Part shown: positions 33,183-40,094 of the stretch, piece by piece
How the letters are laid out: the number at the start of each line of letters is the position of its first letter
Position numbering within the stretch: position 1 is the stretch's first letter
Assembly (NCBI GenBank): GCA_025924515.1
Contig: JAICIE010000007.1
Location: 1 to 58,344 of the forward strand
Length of the DNA: 58,344 nucleotides
Origin: Jatrophihabitans sp.
GTDB taxonomy: Bacteria; Actinomycetota; Actinomycetes; Mycobacteriales; Jatrophihabitantaceae
Direction: 5' to 3'
Translations under genes and position numbers: made by a program
Notes under the pieces: generated by a model
Told to the model about the DNA's origin: nothing
The model's input: the letters and a program-made list of their open reading frames with translations, nothing else
The model's database searches: none

Positions 33183-34969
33183 CGGGCCACCGTGAGGAAC
33201 GCGTGCGCTGCAGCCAGGTCCTTCGCCCACATGTACCCCGGGACGTCGAGCGCCCGTGTGTCCAGGTCCACCGCGAGCGCACCGTAGTCGATCCCCGCGA
33301 GTCTGAACGGCGGGTCGATCAGCCACCGCCGTAGCTCTTGGTAGTCGGCACCGCCGATGACCGCGTCGCCGAAGGATGTTTTGTCCGCCCGGTCCACGAT
33401 GGCATCCGGCAGCCGACCGCGAAGCAGCAGCCGGGCTACGCCCTTGCGCCGGCCGTCCGGGAACTTGACCTCGGCGGGGAGCGCCAGGAACCACTCCCAG
33501 AGATCGACGTCGGCCCAGGGTCGCCGGGTGGTGATCCCGGTGGCTGCCTGCAGCACATCGTCAGCCTCGATGCTGAGCCCCGGACCCTCGAAGGCGCCGA
33601 GCTGCCAGGCCACCCAGCTGCGTCCCGGCGCCTCGATGTTCCGGGCGCGCAGCTCGCGCAGCCGGCCGGCGTCCAACCAGCGCACGGGAGCGTCGCCGGC
33701 GACCCATCCGCGGCTGCAGGCCAGTGCTGCGGCGCGTTGCGGAACCAGGGCGGACACCGCCTGTCGGGCGATCCGCGACAGGCGGACTCCGCGCCTGCGC
33801 TGCAGAGCGAGGTTGGACGCGACCGCGCGCCAGCGTCGCTGCCGCAGCAGGTGCGGCACGAGCCCTCCGCGCATGTCGGCGACGAACTCGGCGATCTCAC
33901 CGGTCAGCAGCGTGCGATAGCCCTTGCTGGCGGCGAGGGCGTACTGCGCTTCGAGCTCCCGGAACGCGATCGCGGGGACTGGGCCGTCGAACAGCTTCGT
34001 CCAGTCGCTGAGCGATCCGAGCCCCGAGACCTCGTGCGGGACCGTTTCCAGGTCCAGGTGGAGCTCGTCCGCGACGAGCTGCACCCAGGGCGTCTCGTCG
34101 ACGGCGGGGTACGCCGGATACGTGGTCGTCATCGCAGGCAGGGGCCGGCCGGTCATGCGGCGGTAGGGTTGGGCGGCATACGCAGCGACGGCGGGGGAGT
34201 CCAGCCCGCCGCTGAGCGACACCACGTCGGCGCCGGTCAGGACGCGGCTGCACGCCTGCCGCATGAGGCTGTCGAACTCCTCCTGCAGATCGGCCGTGGA
34301 GCGCGAACAACCGGTCTCGAGCAGGCGCTCCGGCAGCCAGTACCGCTCGGTCCGGATCGTGTCGCCGGTGGTGGCGAGCACCGTCGCTTTCGGCAGCCGA
34401 GACACGCCGGAGACCGCCGAGGGCGTCTCATCGTCGTACTGGCCCCACAGGATCTGCTCCACGACGTCCCGGTCCGCGACGATGTCGAGCCCGGCGCCTG
34501 CGGCGACCTGCTTGGCCTCGGAAGCGACCCAGGTGAGCCCGTCGGCGTGCCGGAAGGAGCACGCTGCGAAGCCGAGATGGTCCCGCCACGCCCACATCCG
34601 GGTGCCGTCCGTGACGACGGCCAGGTAGCGCCCGCGCAGGTGTCGCGGCAGTCGCTCGCCGTGCCGGGCGAACGCTTCCGCCAGCAGCACGTCGAGGTCC
34701 GCGTCAGCCGGCAGGCCGATATCGCGGGCGATCTCCGCGCGGTTGTCCAATCGGCCTTCGAAGGCGACCGCGAAGCGGCCATGGGAGCCGACAGCTGCGC
34801 AGTTCGGGTCGTCGGGGCGGCTGGCGATGCCGAGAGTGCACTGCTCGCGCTCGACCAGCGTCGCCGCCGTGCCGCGGTGAGGAGCGGCCGTGAGAGCTGA
34901 CTCGACCTGGCGCCGCGGTGGTCGTCCTCCGGTGCGGGATGACCGACACACCGCCACCAGTGACGCCAT
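33179..34969 (-). CDS. asparagine synthetase-like lasso cyclase
   Basis: 596 residues. The N-terminal 200 residues keep the class II glutaminase fold (GRLDNRAEIARDIG, DHLGFAACSFRHADGLTWVASEAKQV) but start MASLV instead of Met-Cys, so the glutamine-hydrolysing Cys2 is missing, as usual in lasso cyclases. The synthetase domain has the PP-loop VSLSGGLDS (252-257). Such enzymes adenylate an Asp or Glu side chain in the core and let the core N-terminal amine attack it, forming the macrolactam. It is the first large gene after the precursor and hairpin, and overlaps the ATPase gene. Confidence 0.88.
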   Translation of the reverse strand: MASLVAVCRSSRTGGRPPRRQVESALTAAPHRGTAATLVEREQCTLGIASRPDDPNCAAVGSHGRFAVAFEGRLDNRAEIARDIGLPADADLDVLLAEAFARHGERLPRHLRGRYLAVVTDGTRMWAWRDHLGFAACSFRHADGLTWVASEAKQVAAGAGLDIVADRDVVEQILWGQYDDETPSAVSGVSRLPKATVLATTGDTIRTERYWLPERLLETGCSRSTADLQEEFDSLMRQACSRVLTGADVVSLSGGLDSPAVAAYAAQPYRRMTGRPLPAMTTTYPAYPAVDETPWVQLVADELHLDLETVPHEVSGLGSLSDWTKLFDGPVPAIAFRELEAQYALAASKGYRTLLTGEIAEFVADMRGGLVPHLLRQRRWRAVASNLALQRRRGVRLSRIARQAVSALVPQRAAALACSRGWVAGDAPVRWLDAGRLRELRARNIEAPGRSWVAWQLGAFEGPGLSIEADDVLQAATGITTRRPWADVDLWEWFLALPAEVKFPDGRRKGVARLLLRGRLPDAIVDRADKTSFGDAVIGGADYQELRRWLIDPPFRLAGIDYGALAVDLDTRALDVPGYMWAKDLAAAHAFLTVAR

Positions 34970-35021
34970 CAGCCCCCTCCCTGGGAGTCAAGTCGATTGA
35001 CATGCGGAGGGCCGCAAATAG

Positions 35022-35060
35022 ATCTGCGGCTGGTGTGAGGATCTCACACCAGCCGCAGAT
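35022..35060 (-). terminator. 18-bp perfect hairpin between precursor and cyclase genes
   Basis: ATCTGCGGCTGGTGTGAG at 35022-35039 is perfectly complementary to 35043-35060, with a 3-nt loop. It starts 19 nt after the precursor stop and ends about 52 nt before the cyclase start, in the direction of transcription. No T-run follows, as in many actinobacterial terminators. Likely role: partial termination or 3' stabilisation so that precursor mRNA exceeds enzyme mRNA. Confidence 0.8.
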
Positions 35061-35079
35061 GCGCGCGTCGATCGGAGTC

Positions 35080-35226
35080 TCAGGACCCGGCTGCCGGGTG
35101 TGAGTACTCGTTGTACTTGTCGAGCTGGTACGTCGTGTTCGTGCTCTTCGTGCCCTTGCCAGGCGTCTGGAACGTGTGCCCAGCGATCGAACCGAAGTCC
35201 TTGATCGTCGGCTTGCTGTACCTCAT
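35080..35226 (-). CDS. lasso-type RiPP precursor peptide
   Basis: 48 codons from ATG 35226 (GGGAGGGGG about 5 nt upstream) to TGA 35080-35082. The leader begins MRYSKPTIKDFGSIAGHTF: Tyr3-x-x-Pro6 and Thr18 as penultimate residue give exactly the Y-to-cleavage length (17 residues) I recall for lariatin. In that register the core would be residues 20-48, starting Gln-Thr-Pro-Gly and lacking Asp/Glu at positions 7-9. An alternative cut after Thr26-Lys27 gives a 21-residue core starting Ser28 with Asp36 at position 9. The C-terminal half is polar (TTYQLDKYNEYSH) and the last residue is Ser48, a possible target of the neighbouring HPr-kinase homolog. The gene was identified from its position before a cyclase/RRE/protease set; the product is unproven. 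Confidence 0.82.
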   Translation of the reverse strand: MRYSKPTIKDFGSIAGHTFQTPGKGTKSTNTTYQLDKYNEYSHPAAGS

Positions 35227-35268
35227 GGGTTCCCCCTCCCTTCTGACCTTGAGGCGACGGTATCTCGG

Positions 35269-35297
35269 AGACTAGGACGGCCCGGCAGCCCGCGCAA
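35269..35297 (-). promoter_or_regulatory. candidate sigma-70-type promoter of the precursor gene
   Basis: On the minus strand TTGCGC (35292-35297) and TAGTCT (35269-35274) are separated by 17 bp, close to a TTGACA/TAnnnT promoter. The -10 lies about 42 nt before the precursor ATG, leaving a short leader with the GGGAGGGGG ribosome site. A palindrome GATATATC at 35330-35337 sits upstream, between the two divergent genes, and might serve regulation. Prediction from pattern only. Confidence 0.45.
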
Positions 35298-35451
35298 TCC
35301 CGACTGCCATCGGGGTACGGAGAGTCACCGATATATCACACTCAGCTATCCCGGGTCCTAAGGAGTGGCCCAGCACTGCGTCGTTCGGTTTGCCGGGCCC
35401 AGCCCCGCCGGTTACCGTCCGGGTCGGAGGTTGGCGAGAGGAGGGGCTCGC

Positions 35452-36378
35452 ATGATGGCGACTCGTCTCGCCCGCGGCGCCTGTTTCGGCTATGAGCCGA
35501 CCGGGCTGGCGCTGCAGCAGTTGCGTCCCGGGACGGGAGCTGCGCTATCCGTCGCGGAGTGCGCGCCGCAGGACGTTCCCGCGGTGCCTCCCGACGCACA
35601 CCCGATCTCGGTATGGCGGCCTCGTCCCGACAATCCGTTCAGCGCGCGGTTGGTCCGGCAGGACGGGATCTTCCTGTTCAGCGTGGACGGGATGGGCGTT
35701 TACGTCATCGATCCGGCGGCCGCAACGATCGGCGTCCCACCCGATGTGGACCCGTACCGGCGCGAGGCTCGAATGTGGGGTGTCCCCGCCGTCCTCTGCT
35801 TCGACCGTCGCGGCGATGTGCCGCTGCACGCGGCGGCTGTCGACGTAAACGGAGCGGCGGTCCTGCTGGTCGGTCCGAGCCATCACGGGAAATCCACCCT
35901 GGCGGCTGCATGCGTCGCCGGCGGCCATCGGCTGCTCGCGGAGGACACCACCTGTGTCGGCCTGGAGCCCGCGCCGTTCGTTCTTCCCGGGCCGCCGACC
36001 CTACGCCTGCGTCCTGACGTCTTCGCGGCCCTGGAGGTACCCGGCGCACGAGCCGTGCGGCGCGACGCCGACCGGGTACACCTCCTACTCGACGAGAACT
36101 CCCGCGGATCCGCGACCGCGGTTCCGCTGGCCGGCGTAGTGTTCCTGCACGTCGGCGCAGACGACGACATAAGGGTCGAACCCGTCGAATCGCGAGCAGC
36201 CCTCAGCAACCTGTGGGTGACGAGCTACAACATTCCGGACGATGAACACCGCGGGGTGCGCTTCGCGCAGCTGGCCCTGATGGCCGCCGTCACTCCGATA
36301 TGGAACCTGACGCGGCCGCTCGTTTTTCCGCGACTGCCCGACGTGGTGGCGGTGATCGAGAAGATCGCATCGGGATAA
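35452..36378 (+). CDS. HPr kinase-like protein, probable RiPP tailoring kinase
   Basis: 308 residues from ATG 35452 after GAGAGGAGGGG. The C-terminal half is the HPr kinase / PEPCK-like fold: PLHAAAVDVNGAAVLLVGPSHHGKSTLAAA with P-loop G141-PSHHGKS148, and GGHRLLAEDTTCV with Glu164-Asp165 where HPr kinases have Asp-Asp. No HPr or PTS gene is nearby. In the paeninodin-type lasso clusters a homolog phosphorylates the C-terminal Ser of the precursor, and this precursor ends in Ser. Divergent from the precursor with about 225 bp between starts; probably a separate transcript. Confidence 0.82.
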   Translation: MMATRLARGACFGYEPTGLALQQLRPGTGAALSVAECAPQDVPAVPPDAHPISVWRPRPDNPFSARLVRQDGIFLFSVDGMGVYVIDPAAATIGVPPDVDPYRREARMWGVPAVLCFDRRGDVPLHAAAVDVNGAAVLLVGPSHHGKSTLAAACVAGGHRLLAEDTTCVGLEPAPFVLPGPPTLRLRPDVFAALEVPGARAVRRDADRVHLLLDENSRGSATAVPLAGVVFLHVGADDDIRVEPVESRAALSNLWVTSYNIPDDEHRGVRFAQLALMAAVTPIWNLTRPLVFPRLPDVVAVIEKIASG

Positions 36379-36464
36379 GTCATGGAAAGTGTCCTGCGCG
36401 TGGTGCTCCTGTTGACAGTGCGGTGCGCACCGTGGATGAACGGGTACAAGGAGAGCCAGATCTG

Positions 36465-37742
36465 ATGCGCATACTTCACGTGAACAAGTTCCTCTACCGC
36501 CGAGGCGGGGCCGAGGCCTACATGGAGGACGTGGCCGCCCTGCAGAGCGAGGCCGGACACGAGGTCAGCTTCTTCGGGATGGCCCATCCGGAGAACACCC
36601 ACAACGAGTGGGCCGACTTCTTTCCCCCCCAGATCGAGTTGGACCCGCTGCCCGCCGGCTTGCGCGACCGGGCCCAGGCGGCCGCCCGCGCCCTGTGGTC
36701 GACCACGGCGCGCCGCGGAATGGTACAGGTGCTGCGCGAGTTCCGTCCGGACGTCGTGCACTTCCACAACATCTATCACCACCTGTCCCCGTCCGTCATC
36801 AAGCCGGCGAGGGACGCGGGAGCGGCTACGGTGCTCACGCTGCACGACTACAAGCTGGCCTGCCCCTCCTATCTTTTCATGAGCCAGGGACAGGTGTGCG
36901 ACGTCTGCATCGACGGCAAGTTCCGCCACGCGGTCCAGCGCCGCTGCAAGGGAGGCTCCCTGGTCGGCAGCGCGCTGCTCGCCGTGGAGACCGGGCTGCA
37001 CCGGCACACCCGCGCCTACGGCGGTATCCAGGTGTTCGTCTGCCCGAGCCGGTTCATGCGAGACAAGATGACCGAGGCCGGCGTGTTCCCCGACCGCCTG
37101 ACGGTGGTACCGAGCTTCGTCGACCTGGCCGCTCCCGCGAAGGACCCGCTGCCGCGCACGGCCGCCCGCATCGTGTACGCGAGCCGCCTGGCCCCCGAGA
37201 AAGGGGTGGACGTGGCAGTCGCTGCCATGGCCGAGCTGCCCGAGGCGACACTGCACGTCGCGGGAGAGGGGCCGGAGCACGCTCGGCTGCGGGAACTCGC
37301 CGATCGCTGCGCGCCGGGTCGGGTCTTCTTCCTCGGCCGTCTCAGCAAGCCCGCGGTCGCTGAGCTGATCGCCAGTGCGTCCGCGGTCGTCGCGCCGTCG
37401 CGCTGTTACGAGAACCTTCCGTTGACGGTTCTCGAGGCGATGGCTGCCGGCAGACCGGTCGTCGGGTCGGCGCTCGGCGGGATCGCCGAGCTCGTGCGTC
37501 CGGGGGTGACCGGCCAACTCGTCCCACCTGACGACCCGTCGGCGCTGGCCAACGCCCTGCGCGCGCTGCTCCAGAGCGCGGATGTGGGTGCGCGGATGGG
37601 GGAGCGCGCCCGCGCGGTCATCGCCGACGAGTATTCCCGCGAACGCCACCTTGCGATGCTGACGCGCCTCTATGCCGACCTCGTCGGCGAACAGACTGAG
37701 CCGGTTCCGGCCGGTGCGATCACACTAGGGGCGGACCGATGA
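36465..37742 (+). CDS. GT4-family glycosyltransferase
   Basis: 425 residues from ATG 36465 with AAGGAGAG about 9 nt upstream. GT-B fold: N-terminal MRILHVNKFLYRRGGAEAYMEDVAALQSEAGHEV with the acceptor-side GGAE loop, HFHNIYHHLSPSVI, LTLHDYKLACPS; C-terminal donor site RIVYASRLAPEKGVDVAVAAM, the EX7E-like region ENLPLTVLEAMAAGRPVVGSALGG and a GLVPPDDP-type loop. A Cys-rich insert (CDVCIDGKFRHAVQRRC) follows the Tyr-rich segment and is typical of a subgroup of GT4 enzymes. It would transfer a sugar from an activated donor to a growing glycan in the cytoplasm. ATGA overlap with the next gene. Confidence 0.9.
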   Translation: MRILHVNKFLYRRGGAEAYMEDVAALQSEAGHEVSFFGMAHPENTHNEWADFFPPQIELDPLPAGLRDRAQAAARALWSTTARRGMVQVLREFRPDVVHFHNIYHHLSPSVIKPARDAGAATVLTLHDYKLACPSYLFMSQGQVCDVCIDGKFRHAVQRRCKGGSLVGSALLAVETGLHRHTRAYGGIQVFVCPSRFMRDKMTEAGVFPDRLTVVPSFVDLAAPAKDPLPRTAARIVYASRLAPEKGVDVAVAAMAELPEATLHVAGEGPEHARLRELADRCAPGRVFFLGRLSKPAVAELIASASAVVAPSRCYENLPLTVLEAMAAGRPVVGSALGGIAELVRPGVTGQLVPPDDPSALANALRALLQSADVGARMGERARAVIADEYSRERHLAMLTRLYADLVGEQTEPVPAGAITLGADR

Positions 37743-38920
37743 CCAGGCGACGACCGCTTCGGGTCGCGTTCATCGGTTGCCGTGGCGTCCCCGCCACCTA
37801 CGGCGGCGTAGAGCACCACGTCGAGGAGATCGCCCGTCGACTCGCCCTGCGAGGGCACGAGGTAACGGTCTTCTGCCGGCCCGGCTACGTTGACCCGCCC
37901 TACGACGATTACCAGGGCATCCACCGCCGCGCTGCGACCACCGTCTCGACGAAGCATCTTGACGCCATCGTGCACAGCATCTTCGCCTCGCTAGCCGCGC
38001 TGCGTGGCTTCGACGTCGTGCATTACCACGCGGTCGGTCCGGGTCTCACCGCGCCGATCGTCCGGTTCGGTTCCAAGACGGCCGTTGTGCTCACCGTGCA
38101 CGGGTTGGACAGCCAGCGCGGCAAGTGGGGAGCCATCGCCAAAACGGTCTTGCGAGTGGCCGAGTGGATGTCGGCTCGAATCCCGCACTCCACGGTGGTG
38201 GTGTCCGAGGACCTTGAACGCTATTACGGAGCTCGCTTCTCCCGTGCAGCCGAGCGGATCCACAACGGAGTCAACGTCAGACCTCCGCTCGAGCCTGGAA
38301 CGGTTCTGAAGGAATTGGAGCTCGATCCCGGAAAGTACATCCTCTTCGTGGGCAGGCTCGTCCCCGAGAAGGCGCCGGACGTGCTCATCGAAGCATTCAA
38401 GAAGATCGACGCCGGTGTTCCGCTGGTCCTGGTGGGTCCTTCCTCCTTCACCGACGACTACGTGCGCGAGTTGCAGGGGATCGTCGGCACCCGCAACGAC
38501 GTGATCTTTGCGGGGCCGCGCTACGGGGAGGAACTCGCTGAGCTTTATAGCAATGCCGCCCTATTCGTCCTTCCATCTCTTCTGGAGGGACTGCCGCTCA
38601 CGCTCTTGGAGGCCGTGTCCTACGGCATTCCGGTAATCGCGAGTACGATCGCACCGCATATGGAGATCCTCCGCAGCGACGGGCCCGGCCGCCGCCTGGT
38701 GCCGCCGGGAGATCCGGACGCCCTCGGTCGAGCACTGCTCGACGTCCTGGCGCGAGTGGACCTCGAGCGTGAGGCCTCCTTGTCCGCTAGGGACGCCCTG
38801 CTGAGGGAGTACACCTGGGACGCGGCGGTCGATGCCCATGAGGAACTCTATGCGCGCCTGGTCAACGGAGCCTCCACCGCAGAGCCGCGCAACGCAGAAC
38901 CGATCGGGATAGCCATTTGA
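37739..38920 (+). CDS. second GT4-family glycosyltransferase
   Basis: 393 residues from ATG 37739, overlapping the previous stop. FIGCRGVPATYGGVEHHVEEIARRLALRGHEVTVFCR is the rhamnosyltransferase-like N-terminal motif (GVPAxYGGxE). The donor half has YILFVGRLVPEKAPDVLIEAF and PSLLEGLPLTLLEAVSYGIPVIAS, the EX7E motif. Together with the preceding gene it should add two successive sugars to a lipid-linked repeat unit of the local surface glycan. The stop overlaps the TTG start of a lipoprotein gene. Confidence 0.9.
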   Translation: MTRRRPLRVAFIGCRGVPATYGGVEHHVEEIARRLALRGHEVTVFCRPGYVDPPYDDYQGIHRRAATTVSTKHLDAIVHSIFASLAALRGFDVVHYHAVGPGLTAPIVRFGSKTAVVLTVHGLDSQRGKWGAIAKTVLRVAEWMSARIPHSTVVVSEDLERYYGARFSRAAERIHNGVNVRPPLEPGTVLKELELDPGKYILFVGRLVPEKAPDVLIEAFKKIDAGVPLVLVGPSSFTDDYVRELQGIVGTRNDVIFAGPRYGEELAELYSNAALFVLPSLLEGLPLTLLEAVSYGIPVIASTIAPHMEILRSDGPGRRLVPPGDPDALGRALLDVLARVDLEREASLSARDALLREYTWDAAVDAHEELYARLVNGASTAEPRNAEPIGIAI

Positions 38921-40035
38921 GGCATCGGCGCGGCCGATCACGACCGCGGGGAACTCGGGCTGGCGTACGGCTCGGCGCGGCTGCGGCGCTCGTGCTGGCG
39001 GCCGGTGGGTGCACCGGTACGGCCCGCACCGACGTACCGACCGGCGCGCCGCCCAGCCGATCGAACGGCTCAGTGGCGTCGTCCTGCGGACAATGGGCCG
39101 GCGTCAAGCCCCCACTCAAGGGGCTGATCGTCTCCGACGCCAAGGTGCCCGACGGCCTCGCGGCCTCGATCAGCGTCAACGTTGCCTGGTCGCAGCTGCA
39201 ACCCACCGAAGGCGGACCGATAGTCCGGCCGAACCCGATAGACGCCGCCATAAAAGGGATCAGCCAGGACGGGGGGCCCTGCGCAGGCATCAGGTTGCGC
39301 GTCTTGGCCGGGACGGAAGCACCTTCGTGGGCGAAGAGGCTCGGAGGTGCCCCGGTGACCGTGTCGCTGAGCTACGACATGCGCTCGGGAACGATAGGCC
39401 GGTTCTGGACGCCCCAGTTCGGGGCGGCTTACGCCGAACTTCAGCGCCGGCTCGCTGCGGCCTATGACGATCAGCCGCGCATCCGGGAAGTCGCCATCTC
39501 GCGTTGTATGACCTTCTATGCCGAACCGATGACACGTCAGGTCGCGGACGCCCGCACCGTTTCAGCACTGGTTGCGGCGGGCTACACGACGGCTGACGAC
39601 CTGAGGTGCCAGCAAGCGGAGCTCGCGGCCGGCCGGTCCTGGCGGCGCACCAGTTCTTATCTGGCGCTGAACCCCTATGACGTGATCGACCCGGCCGGCG
39701 GCACATGGCAGAGCGTCGACAAGGCGATCGCGATCGCGTCGACGTGCCGGCGGTTGCTCGCTCGCCGTTGCGTTCTGGGTAACAATTCCGTCCGCGTCCC
39801 GACCCTCGCCGGGAACTACCCGCAGCTCTATGCGCGGATGCGCCGGCTGGGGCCGCCGGTCGCCTTCCAGCTGGCCGCCCCGGCTCGTGTCGGCGACGTC
39901 TTGGTGGCGTTGAAGTGGTGCATCGGCTTCGGCGCGGGATCCGTGGAGCTGACGGGGGTCAGCGCAAGCCAGTTGTCAGCGCAGACCCACGGAGGACGCG
40001 ACAGCGCCGTGCGCGACTGGCTGAGCCTGAACTGA
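38917..40035 (+). CDS. secreted lipoprotein of unknown function, glycosidase-like barrel possible
   Basis: 372 residues from TTG 38917, which shares TTGA with the stop of the glycosyltransferase. Arg-rich n-region, RLGAAAALVLAAGGC lipobox with Cys near 32. The mature part has IRLRVLAGTEAPSWAKRLGG, IGRFWTPQFGAAYAELQRRLAAAYDDQPRIREVAISRCMTFYAEP and a late VALKWCIGFGAGSVELTG. The beta-strand/helix rhythm and the conserved-looking Trp/Phe/Asp residues recall TIM-barrel hydrolases acting on sugars, but I recognise no defined family. Translation coupling to two glycosyltransferases supports a role with the same glycan. Confidence 0.65.
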   Translation: MRHRRGRSRPRGTRAGVRLGAAAALVLAAGGCTGTARTDVPTGAPPSRSNGSVASSCGQWAGVKPPLKGLIVSDAKVPDGLAASISVNVAWSQLQPTEGGPIVRPNPIDAAIKGISQDGGPCAGIRLRVLAGTEAPSWAKRLGGAPVTVSLSYDMRSGTIGRFWTPQFGAAYAELQRRLAAAYDDQPRIREVAISRCMTFYAEPMTRQVADARTVSALVAAGYTTADDLRCQQAELAAGRSWRRTSSYLALNPYDVIDPAGGTWQSVDKAIAIASTCRRLLARRCVLGNNSVRVPTLAGNYPQLYARMRRLGPPVAFQLAAPARVGDVLVALKWCIGFGAGSVELTGVSASQLSAQTHGGRDSAVRDWLSLN

Positions 40036-40036
40036 C

Positions 40037-40065
40037 GGTGGGCCCACGCTATGCGCGGGCCCACC
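40037..40065 (+). terminator. terminator hairpin after the glycosyltransferase operon
   Basis: GGTGGGCCC (40037-40045) pairs perfectly with GGGCCCACC (40057-40065) around an 11-nt loop, starting 2 nt after the lipoprotein stop. No T-run follows. Located between convergent genes, it can serve both strands. Confidence 0.75.
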
Positions 40066-40094
40066 GAGAGGAATTGTGACGCTGAGCGAGCCGC

